Shown: positions 55,601 through 63,123 of the stretch, piece after piece
Layout of the letters: the number at the start of each line of letters is the position of its first letter
How positions within the stretch are numbered: the first letter of the stretch is position 1
From: Bradyrhizobium sp. Ash2021
GTDB lineage: Bacteria > Pseudomonadota > Alphaproteobacteria > Rhizobiales > Xanthobacteraceae
Direction of reading: 5' to 3'
DNA length: 64,000 bases
Assembly: GCF_031202265.1 (NCBI RefSeq)
Contig: NZ_CP100604.1
Location: 6,368,501-6,432,500 of the forward strand
The notes under the pieces: model-generated
What the model saw: the letters and a program-made list of their open reading frames with translations, nothing else
Told to the model about the DNA's origin: nothing
Database searches by the model: none
Position numbers and translations under genes: made by a program

Positions 55601-55883
55601 CGGCGACGTCGATATCGGGACCGCCCTCGCGGATGGTGACGTCGAGACCGGCGTTGCGATAGAAACCGTGCTCGAGCGCTGCGTAGTAGCCTGCGAACTG
55701 GAACTGGTGTTTCCATTTGAGCTGCAGGGAGACCGATTCGAGCGCAGCGGCCGGCGATGCCAGCAGGACCAGGCAAGCGGCTATGACCAGCCGTCTCAGC
55801 GTGTCCGGTTGCCGCGCACGCGCCGCGAGCGGCCAAGCCGCCGCTGCACCGCCAGAACGCTTGATGAACTCGCGCTGTCGCAT
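52611..55883 (-). CDS. Membrane sensor adenylate/guanylate cyclase with NMT1/THI5-like periplasmic binding domain
   Basis: A 1,090-residue protein. After a double export signal (a Tat-like MRQREFIKRSGGAAAAWPLA, then RRLVIAACLVLLASPAAALE) residues about 50-330 match NMT1/THI5-like substrate-binding domains (LKWKHQFQFAGYYAALEHGF). Two membrane helices follow (about 345-365 and 390-415), then a periplasmic Cache-like sensor (about 415-655), a third helix, a HAMP, and a class III cyclase near 740-930. Cyclase motifs: VFFSDLENFSS (metal Asp), DKFIGDGVMAFWNAP (Lys), YTALGDGVNVAARLEG (Thr and the Asn/Arg pair), so it looks active, probably making cAMP. The C-terminus has a TPR-like helix pair. GAGGT precedes ATG at 55881-55883. 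The 3' end is near the SphA remnant. Confidence 0.88.
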   Translation of the reverse strand: MRQREFIKRSGGAAAAWPLAARARQPDTLRRLVIAACLVLLASPAAALESVSLQLKWKHQFQFAGYYAALEHGFYRNAGLDVTIREGGPDIDVAETVAGGKAEFGVCSSSVLREWVMGRHLVVLAVIFQQTPAIILVPRRAEIRSVSELRGRTLMDAPGSDEIAAMLKHEGVDYATLPRIDHRGDPRDLLAGNADAMVAYSTNEPFVLEQLGAAFRTFSPAAYGVDFYGDNLCTSEAEVKAHPERVAAFRAASLKGWAYALAHKEATVDLILKTYSAKKSREALLFEAARTDLLVRRGPGHIGGQDAAHWQNIATTYRKLGVLADDTLPAGLMWDREDEIEGRWLIPLLLLPVGLAIAALAAYRGRRSLQGALARFGALAPVARMGRPRLSLVMSLLFIGLSIPILIFILIYSYNKNSAGMVSILNDAAAQTSRAGVERTENLIESTETPLRFLAEVAAADPGYFRTEQSNDLLYRTLTSAAHIDAVYVSFEDGYHRVVTRIDEDRRRGDPRIPGAANWHASYIDAITFGLSRVRHRKFFDVWPHQVGAYDVGTDIDIRTLPGYQAAKTTRALAVTEPAINPDTGFPILSLRVPIFHGVDFIGCASVNITMNVLSRFLDEHRTSVRSTTLIADRNNGKIIAFPNEQKGVRVENGKLKIATLADIDDPDVREASRQHAGADTDSLVFRSPANGEDLIAAFANFPDGFGQPWQVITLTPIDDFVGTLKATNRLIMVVIVILTTIELFFIYFASTRLSRPVENVAEQLQAIEGLRFDMPVARPSNIREIARLESAASLLRNSLQSFSSFVPLDIVRQLIKSGIPLALGVEPRVLTVFFSDLENFSSHSETLAPADLLLQISTYLEEVSGAISEEGGTVDKFIGDGVMAFWNAPVQRTDHVLRGCAGALRAARRMERVNDAWEAEGRPRIHIRIGLNCANVLVGNVGSSARLSYTALGDGVNVAARLEGINKVFGTTICISDSIYDQVQAEILVRPLKRVQVKGRKTEFMIYELLALRRSDDPELMMRDRDAELSAMTWKASQLMDAGEFPAAERAYRTILESFPDDPLAKLMLKDCAESPPIVPSNSASEVSG

Positions 55884-56111
55884 GTGACCTCGCCCAGGAC
55901 GTGCCTTGCGCAATCCCTCAACTATAGCAGCCTATGTCAGCTACCACTCTCAGGCGCCGATCAGGTTCAATGTCCGGTTCGGGTCCAATTGCGTCGATTT
56001 CCGCGATGCCCACGATAATTCCGGTCTCCGCCCGTAAACAAACATGCGCGAGCGCGGTCAGGCGAAATCCCAATTTGCATCGAGTCATTGCAACCCCACT
56101 CTGAGACTCAA
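55884..56111. other. Intergenic region between cyclase and sulfatase 4
   Basis: 228 bases. A short minus-strand frame from 56088 to 55918 (56 residues, MTRCKLGFRLTALAHVC...) is possible, with only a G-rich stretch upstream, so I do not call it a gene. It must contain the promoter of the cyclase gene. Confidence 0.4.
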
Positions 56112-58793
56112 TCACTCCATGCACTTGCGGACGAACTGAATCCTTTCGAGCAGCCCGAGTTTCTGCACTTCGGCCTGTTTGCGGCAACCCTCGCGCTTGT
56201 CCAGGCGCAACTCGACCTTCTGAAGGAGGCTCAGTCCGACACCGCTGGAAACCTCCGGCGCGGCGGCCTCAGCCGAGGTCTTGCCGGCATCGGCTGATGG
56301 TCCGTCACCCGCAGCGCGTGCAGCGGCTTCAAGACGCCTGATGTCTTCCGGACTCAATTTCGGCCGGTCGATATTCAGCGTGATCTTGTTCAGCTTGCCA
56401 GTGAAAGTGAACGGCGTAGCGTAGTCGTTGTCGTCGACCGGCGTACCGGTATCCGACCCGATGTCGAGCGCCTCATCCCACTGCAGGATGAAGGGAATCG
56501 TGTGCTCCATCTTCTCGGTCGCAACAGCGTTGCCATCGACCTTCAGCACCCCGGTGCCGCCCTTCCCGATACCACTGTAGTCGCCGAACATCATGGTTGC
56601 AGCGCCGAGACCGTCATATTTGAAGTCGAACTCGACCACGTGCTTGCCGGGTGTCAGCTCCGGTCCCTCCCAGCGCACACGCTTGAGGTCGACCAGGTTC
56701 CAGGTGAACACGGGCTTGTTCTTCAGGACGTAGAAGCCGTATCCGCCGAACCGCCCACCTTGCGTGATCAGCATGCCCTCGGCGCCGCCTTGCGGAATCT
56801 CGACGTCCGCCTTGAAATTGTAGGAAGTGTTGAGCAGGCTTGGCGCATCGCCGTTCGGCGTGCCGGTGATCGGCCGCGTCCAGGTGAATGCCGTGCGGCC
56901 GGCGCTGAGGCTGGGCCGCGGCGTTACCAGACGCCCCGCCACGGAAGAATCGAGCGGCAGGACCTGGTATTTCTCCGCTTCCTTCCAGAACAGATCGTGC
57001 AACTCCTTCAGCTTGTCCGGATACTCGGCCGCGACGTCTTCGTACTGCGTCCAGTCATTGCTGAGATCATAGAGCTCCCAGGGATAGTCGAGCGGGCTCG
57101 GCAGCTTGGCAACCGTTACCCACGGCGGCCGCAAGACCTTGGTGCTGGCGATCCACCCGTCGCTATAGATCGCGCGATCGGCAAACATCTCGAAGTACTG
57201 GGTCTTGTGCGTCGTGGACGCGGTCTCATTCTTCTTGTCAAACGTGTACACCATGCTGACGCCCTCGATCGGGCTCTGCTTGATGCCATCCACCATCGTC
57301 GGCTGGTTGATACCTGCCGCTTCCAGGATGGTCGGCACGACATCGATGACGTGGTGGAATTGATGGCGAATCCCGCCCTTGTCCGCGATCACCGTCGGCC
57401 ATGAGATCGCCATGCCCTGGCGGGTGCCGCCGAAATGCGACACGATCTGCTTGGTCCAGGAGAACGGCGTGTCGAATGCCCAGGCCCAGCCGATCGACAT
57501 GTGGTTGTAGGTGCGGTCGGTGCCCCAGACGTCATAGAAATACTTGAGCTGCTCCTCGACCCCAGGGTTGGCCTGGTTGAACATCGCCACTTCGTTGGGC
57601 GTGCCATTCGGCTGCCCCTCGGCGCTCGTGCCATTGTCGCCATTGATATAGATGATCAGGGTGTTGTCGAGCTTGCCGAGGTCATCGACTGCCTGAATGA
57701 CGCGGCCGATCTCGTTGTCGGCGTAAGCGACATAGGCGGCGAAGACTTCGACCTGCCGAAGGAACAGCTTCTTTTCGTCGGCGTTCAGCTGGTCCCATTC
57801 CTTGATGAGATCCTTCGGCCACGGCGTCAGCTTCGCGTTTTGCGGAATCACGCCGAGCCGCTTCTGATTCTCGAAAATCGTTTCACGCAGCTTGTTCCAG
57901 CCCTGATCGAACAGCTTCATGTCGCTGATCTTTTTGACCCACTCCGGCGTCGGGTGATGCGGCGCATGGGTGGCGCCCGGCGCAAACTTGATCAGGAAAG
58001 GGGTCTCGGGTGACAGCGCGTTGATGCGATTCATATAGTCGATTGCCTCGTCCGCCATCGCCGTCATCAGATTCCAGCCGGGTTTTCCGACGTAGGGATA
58101 GATCGGGGTGGTGTTCTGAACGAGATTGCCCGGCTCCCACTGATTGGTGTCACCGCCCATGAAGCCGTAGAAATATTCAAAGCCCATGCCGGTCGGCCAC
58201 TGATCGAACGGTCCGGCCTGGCTCGCCTGATATTCCGGCGTGTTGTGGTTCTTGCCGAACCAGGCCGTATGGTAGCCGTTGTCCTGCAGGATCCGCCCGA
58301 TCGTGGCCTTGTCCTTGGTGATGATGCTGTCGTAGCCGGGATAGCCAGTGGCCTGCTCGGCGACGACTCCGTAGCCGACCGAATGATGATTGCGGCCGGT
58401 GATCAGCGCCGCGCGGGTCGGTGAACACAACGCCGTCGAATGGAAATTGGTGTAGCGCAGGCCATCCCTCGCAATCCGATCGAGCGCCGGCGTTGGAATG
58501 ACGCCACCGAAGGTGGAGGGCACGCCATAGCCGGAATCGTCGGTGATGATCAAAAGCACGTTCGGCGCGCCCTTGGGCGGAACGATGCGCGCGGGCCAGT
58601 AGGGCTTCGACTTCGTCACCTCGCGTTCGATCTTTCCGCCGAATTTTTCCGGGGGCGCCGGGAGATGGTCGCCGGGAATGGTTGTCGTGGCGCTGGGCGA
58701 GCCGGGAACGCCGTTGATCTGTTGAGCGTTCGCCGAAGCCGAAACAAGGAACATCAAGCTCAATGCGGAAAAAAATGATCGATGCAAATTCAT
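56112..58793 (-). CDS. Exported arylsulfatase with PsiF-like C-terminal extension (sulfatase 4)
   Basis: An 893-residue sulfatase. Signal peptide FFSALSLMFLVSASANAQ. Motifs: IITDDSGYG, Cys123 in CSPTRAALITGR, FGKNHNTPE, GDNGTSAEGQ. The AtsA-like beta domain ends near residue 830 (TPFTFTGKLNKITLNID). The last 60 residues are extra: an Ala-rich linker, then LDKREGCRKQAEVQKLGLLE ending FVRKCME, whose Cys spacing resembles a PsiF repeat. It is distinct from sulfatases 2 and 3 but of the same group. A G-run precedes the ATG. An IS element ends 57 bases upstream of the start, displacing the original promoter. Confidence 0.92.
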   Translation of the reverse strand: MNLHRSFFSALSLMFLVSASANAQQINGVPGSPSATTTIPGDHLPAPPEKFGGKIEREVTKSKPYWPARIVPPKGAPNVLLIITDDSGYGVPSTFGGVIPTPALDRIARDGLRYTNFHSTALCSPTRAALITGRNHHSVGYGVVAEQATGYPGYDSIITKDKATIGRILQDNGYHTAWFGKNHNTPEYQASQAGPFDQWPTGMGFEYFYGFMGGDTNQWEPGNLVQNTTPIYPYVGKPGWNLMTAMADEAIDYMNRINALSPETPFLIKFAPGATHAPHHPTPEWVKKISDMKLFDQGWNKLRETIFENQKRLGVIPQNAKLTPWPKDLIKEWDQLNADEKKLFLRQVEVFAAYVAYADNEIGRVIQAVDDLGKLDNTLIIYINGDNGTSAEGQPNGTPNEVAMFNQANPGVEEQLKYFYDVWGTDRTYNHMSIGWAWAFDTPFSWTKQIVSHFGGTRQGMAISWPTVIADKGGIRHQFHHVIDVVPTILEAAGINQPTMVDGIKQSPIEGVSMVYTFDKKNETASTTHKTQYFEMFADRAIYSDGWIASTKVLRPPWVTVAKLPSPLDYPWELYDLSNDWTQYEDVAAEYPDKLKELHDLFWKEAEKYQVLPLDSSVAGRLVTPRPSLSAGRTAFTWTRPITGTPNGDAPSLLNTSYNFKADVEIPQGGAEGMLITQGGRFGGYGFYVLKNKPVFTWNLVDLKRVRWEGPELTPGKHVVEFDFKYDGLGAATMMFGDYSGIGKGGTGVLKVDGNAVATEKMEHTIPFILQWDEALDIGSDTGTPVDDNDYATPFTFTGKLNKITLNIDRPKLSPEDIRRLEAAARAAGDGPSADAGKTSAEAAAPEVSSGVGLSLLQKVELRLDKREGCRKQAEVQKLGLLERIQFVRKCME

Positions 58794-58860
58794 GGTGAAA
58801 CACCCCCCGCATAAAGTGTGCGCAACATCGAGGAAGCGATATTGTGGCTAGAGCCTGTCC

Positions 58861-59250
58861 TCAATTGAGCCAAATGACTGCGGCGGCGAGATGGACTGCG
58901 GCGAGAAAGTTTCTGGCGGTCTTATCGTAGCGGGTGGCTATGGCTCGGTACTGTTTGAGCTTGCAATAGAGGTTTTCCATGAGGTGGCGCGCTTTGTACA
59001 GTTCCTTGTCGTAGGCGCGTTGGAGCTTTCGATTGCTCTTGGGCGGGATCACCGGCGTTTTTCCTGCCGCAAGCAGAGGCTCGATGACACGTAGATCGGC
59101 ATCGAAGGCCTTGTCCGCCAACAAGGTATCGGCCTGCATCTGAGGCAGCAGCGCGTCAGCGCCTTCCAAATCGTGGGCTTGCCCTGCGGTCAGCAGGAAC
59201 GCCAACGGATTGCCAAGTGCATCGACCATGGCATGGATTTTGGTGCTCAA
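58861..59250 (-). CDS. IS5-family transposase, C-terminal part (OrfB)
   Basis: A 129-residue frame with the end of a DDE transposase: LSTKIHAMVDALGNPLAFLL, LLADKAFDAD with the second catalytic Asp, and YKARHLMENLYCKLKQYRAI with the catalytic Glu. It lacks its own good ribosome site. Its frame joins that of OrfA by a -1 shift at AAAAAAG (59289-59296), giving GAQKKDSEDQAIGRSKGG across the junction. Expected product: a fused transposase of about 255 residues. Confidence 0.92.
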   Translation of the reverse strand: MSTKIHAMVDALGNPLAFLLTAGQAHDLEGADALLPQMQADTLLADKAFDADLRVIEPLLAAGKTPVIPPKSNRKLQRAYDKELYKARHLMENLYCKLKQYRAIATRYDKTARNFLAAVHLAAAVIWLN

Positions 59251-59618
59251 CCCGCCTTTGCTGCGCCCGATCGCCTGGTCTTCGCTGTCTTTTTTTGGGC
59301 GCCGGCACTGTGCTGGTGCGCGCGTACGATAGTGCTGTCGATCATGGCGTATTCATTGTCCGCGTCGGCAGCCAGCATCTCGAACATCTTCTTCCATACC
59401 GCGCTCTTCGCCCAGCGCGAAAATCGGGTATGAATCTTGATCGGGTCGCCAAAACGTTCCGGCAGATCCCGCCAGGGCATACCGGCGCGATAACGATAGA
59501 GAACTGCTTCTACAAACAGCCGATTATCCTTGGCCGTAGCGCCGACGTGACCCTCACGTCCCGGCAAAATATTCTTGATCCTGTCCCATTGATCGTCGCG
59601 AAGGGCGTAACGGCGCAT
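59247..59618 (-). CDS. IS5-family transposase, N-terminal part (OrfA)
   Basis: A 123-residue frame. It begins MRRYALRDDQWDRIKNILPG and contains the DUF4096 HTH region (EAVLYRYRAGMPWRDLPERF) and the first catalytic Asp in AMIDSTIVRAHQHSAG. At CAA AAA AAG the ribosome can slip back one base (A AAA AAG heptamer) into the OrfB frame. Without slippage the protein ends with a basic tail. Confidence 0.92.
   Translation of the reverse strand: MRRYALRDDQWDRIKNILPGREGHVGATAKDNRLFVEAVLYRYRAGMPWRDLPERFGDPIKIHTRFSRWAKSAVWKKMFEMLAADADNEYAMIDSTIVRAHQHSAGAQKKTAKTRRSGAAKAG
59289..59296 (-). promoter_or_regulatory. Programmed -1 frameshift site of the IS transposase
   Basis: Minus-strand zero-frame codons read CAA AAA AAG. 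The heptamer A-AAA-AAG is the classical bacterial -1 slippery sequence, and a -1 shift here joins the two frames of the transposase. Confidence 0.75.
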
Positions 59619-59715
59619 TCAGTCAACTCCGAATCAAGTTGACCTCCCATGAATCACTTGGGGAACCTCTTGGGAATCCGCTAATTGAGGACAGGCTCTA
59701 GTGGAGCGCGTGCCT

Positions 59716-59729
59716 TTGATTCACATCAA
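59716..59729. promoter_or_regulatory. FixK/FNR-type box, cut off from sulfatase 4 by the IS
   Basis: TTGATTCACATCAA is a perfect TTGA-N6-TCAA. Before IS insertion its centre would have been about 79 bases from the sulfatase 4 ATG, a normal place for an activator site of FixK/FNR type. Today the IS (848 bases) lies between. It is also about 260 bases before the plus-strand gene at 59983. Confidence 0.55.
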
Positions 59730-59982
59730 CGCGGCGAGGCGATGATTGCAAGATTTCATTTTAGGTCAGCGTCACTGACGGGTTTACAGGAAGCAGGTCG
59801 TCCGGCAATAAAGTGCGGGCCATTTCGTTGTCGCCCAATACTCAAGCGGGATTGAGCTGTATCAAGACGCGGATCGATTTGAGGCGATGAATCGCGGCGG
59901 CCCTGTGAATCGCGTCGGCAGGCGCTGACCGCTCCAAGACTCCGATTGCGAAGTGACCCAGGCTGTTTGGCAGGAGGATACT

Positions 59983-60354
59983 ATGAAGATTGCGCTGCTA
60001 TCGATGGCGATGCTTGGAAGCCAACTGGTAACCCCCGTTAGTGATCGCGTTCCGAAGCTCAATGTCGAGGCGACCTGCAAGGCAAGCGTCGCAACCGACA
60101 AGGCAATGGGCCTGGACCTGGCCCAGTCCTACGAGGATTGCATGCGCGACGAGAATGCCGCGCAACAACAGCTGGCTGCCGTTTGGCTGGCAAATTCCAA
60201 TGAACTCAGAAATCAGTGCGAAGGCGAGGCGACCGCGGCCGGGAGCGACAGTTACGTCGACCTGCTGACATGCCTGCAGATGGCAGACCCCGCCAAATCG
60301 CCTGCTCCCGCGCCCGCCCTTAGAGGCGCCAGCAAAAACCGAAACAAGAATTGA
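59983..60354 (+). CDS. Small secreted Cys-containing protein of unknown function
   Basis: A 123-residue protein. AGGAGG lies five bases before the ATG at 59983. The N-terminus (MKIALLSMAMLGSQLVTPVS) looks like a weak signal peptide. Four Cys (VEATCKASV, SYEDCMRDE, LRNQCEGEA, LLTCLQMA) may form two disulfides. The tail is Pro/Ala-rich and basic. I recognise no function; similar small exported proteins occur in Bradyrhizobium. It lies about 150 bases before the cytochrome gene in the same direction. Confidence 0.7.
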   Translation: MKIALLSMAMLGSQLVTPVSDRVPKLNVEATCKASVATDKAMGLDLAQSYEDCMRDENAAQQQLAAVWLANSNELRNQCEGEATAAGSDSYVDLLTCLQMADPAKSPAPAPALRGASKNRNKN

Positions 60355-60502
60355 AGCTCCAAGGCCCGCGTTGGTGCGGGATATTCCTGACATCGAACGG
60401 CGCCACTTGACTTGGTGGCGACCGGGCGGATGATATGTCCGGCTATCCTGATGGAGGATGGCTTGATCGCCTTTCGGCGATCGCAGCGCTGAGGGGCTGT
60501 CG

Positions 60503-62983
60503 TTGGCAGGCAAACGACGGAAATCCCGCACCAAAAGCGGATCGCGGAAGGAGTCTGCCGGAGGCCCCTCGCCGGCCGCGGCGCCACAGCCTGCTCCTGA
60601 CAGGTCAGAAACCATCCTCTTCTCGAAACGCCGTGTCTGGATTGTAACCGTGGTCGCAGTTGCGGCCATCTTCGCTCTAGGTCTCGCTTTCCGCCTCCCC
60701 GGTAACAGTGGACCAACATCGAAAGCACCGGCCACGTCCGTCGCGAATTTCGTCGGCAGCGAAACCTGCGCGGGCTGTCATCAGGCCGAGGCAAACTTGT
60801 GGGATGGCTCGCAGCACAAGGCTGCGATGCAGCACGCCACCGACACCACAGTGCTCGGCAATTTCAACGACCAAGGTTTTGATTATTTCGGCGTCCATTC
60901 CCGCTTCTTCCGCAAGGACGGGAAGTTTCTCGTCGAGACCGACGGCGCCGACGGCGAGCTCGCAACGTTCGAGGTGAAATACACCTTCGGCATCGATCCG
61001 CTGCAGCAATATCTCGTCGAATTCCCCGACGGACGGTTGCAAGCCCTCTCGCTCGCCTGGGATAGCCGTCCGCCGGACAAAGGCGGCCAGCGCTGGTTTC
61101 ACCTCTCACCCAATGAGGAGATCAAACACGACGATATCCTGCACTGGACCAGGCTGAACCAGAATTGGAATTTCATGTGCGCGGAATGCCACTCGACCGG
61201 CGTGCGCAAGAATTACGACGCCAAGACGGATCGCTTCGCAACGTCATGGGCCGAAATCAGCGTGGGGTGCGAGACCTGCCATGGCCAGGGCTCGGGTCAC
61301 GCCTCTTGGGCGCGCGAGCAGCAGAGCTGGTGGCCATTCGGCAAGCGCGAGGATTCGAGCAAGGGGTTGCTCGTCCGCTTCGACGAGCGCCATGGCGTGA
61401 CCTGGCCGCTCGATGCGCAGACCGGCATGCCACGGCGCAGCACGGCCGCAGCGACGCTGCGCAAGGAGGTCGAGACCTGCGGGCTGTGCCATGCCCGCCG
61501 CGCCGGCTTCCACGAGGACTGGGTGCCCGGCCAGTGGCTGTCGCAGACCCATATGGTCGAACCGCTCGCGCGCAACACGTATCACGCCGACGGCCAGATC
61601 CGCGATGTGGAAGAGGCCTATAATTATACGCCGTTCAAGCAGAGCAAGATGTTTGCCGCAGGCGTCACCTGCAGCGATTGCCACGAGCCGCACAGCGCAA
61701 AGCTTCGCAGCCCGGGCGAAGGCGTTTGCCTGCAATGCCATGTGCCCGAAAAATACGCCGACGCCAGGCATCGTCACCACGCCAGCGTCGACCCAGCGCC
61801 GACGTGCATGTCGTGCCACATGCCGGCCCGCACCTACATGGTCGTCGATACCAGGCACGATCATGCCTTTCGCGTGCCGCGGCCCGATCTTTCCCTGACA
61901 CTTGGAACGCCGAATGCCTGCAACGATTGTCACCGCGACAAGCCGGCGCAATGGGCTGCTGCCGCCGTGGAAGAATGGTTCGGCCCCAACCGCAAGGGTT
62001 TTCAGACCTATGGAGCTGCATTCCACGCGGCACGCACGGATCAGGTCGACGCTGCGGCACAACTTGCCGCAGTTGCCGCGGATGGAGGTACCCCCGCCGT
62101 TGCCCGCGCAACTGCACTCAACGAGCTCGCCACTCGCGTCTCGGCCGCGAATGTGGGAGCCGCGCGGACCGGGCTCGCCGATCCCGATCCGATGGTACGG
62201 ATCGGCGCTCTTGACATGCTCGAAAACGTTCCTGCGGATCAGATTTGGGCTTGGGTATCCCCGCTCTTGTCCGATCCGGTGCGCGGCGTGCGTATCAGGG
62301 CAGCTTCGCTGCTTGCGTCAGTTCCGACCGCAAGCCAGGCTCCACCTGATCGCGCGCGCTTCGATCTGGCGGCGGCGGAATTCATCGCAGCGCAACGCGC
62401 CAACGCCGAGAGACCGGAAGCGCGCACGACGCTCGGGAATTTCCTCGCGCAGCGCGGCCTGACTGTCGACGCCGAGACGGAATACAAGGCCGCACTACGG
62501 CTCAGCCCGCAATACGCGACGGCGGCAATCAATCTGGCTGACCTCTACCGGCAACTTGGCCGGAACAACGAGGGCGAAAAGGTCCTTCGCTCAGCAATTG
62601 TGGCTTCGCCGCGCGAGGCCGCAGCACATTACGCCCTCGGCCTGACGTTGACCAGACTCAAGCGGCCCGATGACGCACTCGCCGAGTTGCGCAAGGCGGC
62701 CGAGTTGGAGCCGGATCATCCGCGCTACCGCTACGTCTACGCCGTAGCGCTGCATTCCAGCGGCCGTCGCGATGAAGCCATCACCATGCTGAAGAATACC
62801 CTGAAGGGGCATCCCGGCGATCGCGAGATTCTGCAGGCGCTCGTCTCGTTCAGCCGCATGGCGGGCGATGCAAAGGCCGCGCTCGGCTACGCGGAGCAAC
62901 TCGCCGTCATCTCGCCGGACGACCAGAGCCTGGCCGCGCTTATCAAGGCGCTTAGGCAAGCAGTCGGGGTTCCGGCCCAATGA
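60503..62983 (+). CDS. Membrane-anchored eight-haem c-type cytochrome with HEAT and TPR repeats
   Basis: An 826-residue protein. Residues 1-42 are basic and cytosolic; one helix (RRVWIVTVVAVAAIFALGLA) anchors it with the rest in the periplasm. Eight CxxCH haem sites follow: CAGCH, CAECH, CETCH, CGLCH, CSDCH, CLQCH, CMSCH and CNDCH, from about residue 90 to 475. Residues about 500-620 are HEAT-like (helical pairs with DPDPMVRIGALDML) and about 640-810 are TPRs (LSPQYATAAINLADLYRQLG; AAHYALGLTLTRLKRPDDA). The start is TTG with GAGGGG seven bases upstream. The protein resembles multihaem-TPR proteins (cytochrome c554 / NapC-NrfB-like) but its reaction is not known; it could pass electrons to or from a periplasmic partner. 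Confidence 0.88.
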   Translation: MAGKRRKSRTKSGSRKESAGGPSPAAAPQPAPDRSETILFSKRRVWIVTVVAVAAIFALGLAFRLPGNSGPTSKAPATSVANFVGSETCAGCHQAEANLWDGSQHKAAMQHATDTTVLGNFNDQGFDYFGVHSRFFRKDGKFLVETDGADGELATFEVKYTFGIDPLQQYLVEFPDGRLQALSLAWDSRPPDKGGQRWFHLSPNEEIKHDDILHWTRLNQNWNFMCAECHSTGVRKNYDAKTDRFATSWAEISVGCETCHGQGSGHASWAREQQSWWPFGKREDSSKGLLVRFDERHGVTWPLDAQTGMPRRSTAAATLRKEVETCGLCHARRAGFHEDWVPGQWLSQTHMVEPLARNTYHADGQIRDVEEAYNYTPFKQSKMFAAGVTCSDCHEPHSAKLRSPGEGVCLQCHVPEKYADARHRHHASVDPAPTCMSCHMPARTYMVVDTRHDHAFRVPRPDLSLTLGTPNACNDCHRDKPAQWAAAAVEEWFGPNRKGFQTYGAAFHAARTDQVDAAAQLAAVAADGGTPAVARATALNELATRVSAANVGAARTGLADPDPMVRIGALDMLENVPADQIWAWVSPLLSDPVRGVRIRAASLLASVPTASQAPPDRARFDLAAAEFIAAQRANAERPEARTTLGNFLAQRGLTVDAETEYKAALRLSPQYATAAINLADLYRQLGRNNEGEKVLRSAIVASPREAAAHYALGLTLTRLKRPDDALAELRKAAELEPDHPRYRYVYAVALHSSGRRDEAITMLKNTLKGHPGDREILQALVSFSRMAGDAKAALGYAEQLAVISPDDQSLAALIKALRQAVGVPAQ

Positions 62984-63123
62984 CTGCAACGGGTCATTCG
63001 CGACCGGGTCGAGCCAGCGGTGGGTCCGGCCATGTCCGCTATGCCGCGGAAAGCGGAAGTGCATTGAGAGCTCCAGGCTTTCGCCCTTCGCGAGCCGCCA
63101 CCGTCATTTCGCGGCCGGAGTCC

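Larger units (their letters stand above)
58851..59698 (-). mobile_element. IS5-family insertion sequence, IS427-like
   Basis: 848 bases with perfect 16-base terminal inverted repeats (GAGCCTGTCCTCAATT at 58851-58866 and its complement at 59683-59698). TA is duplicated on both sides (58849-58850 and 59699-59700), and the empty site would read CTAG, the usual target of this group. Two overlapping frames encode the transposase. The element looks complete and recently inserted. Confidence 0.93.
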
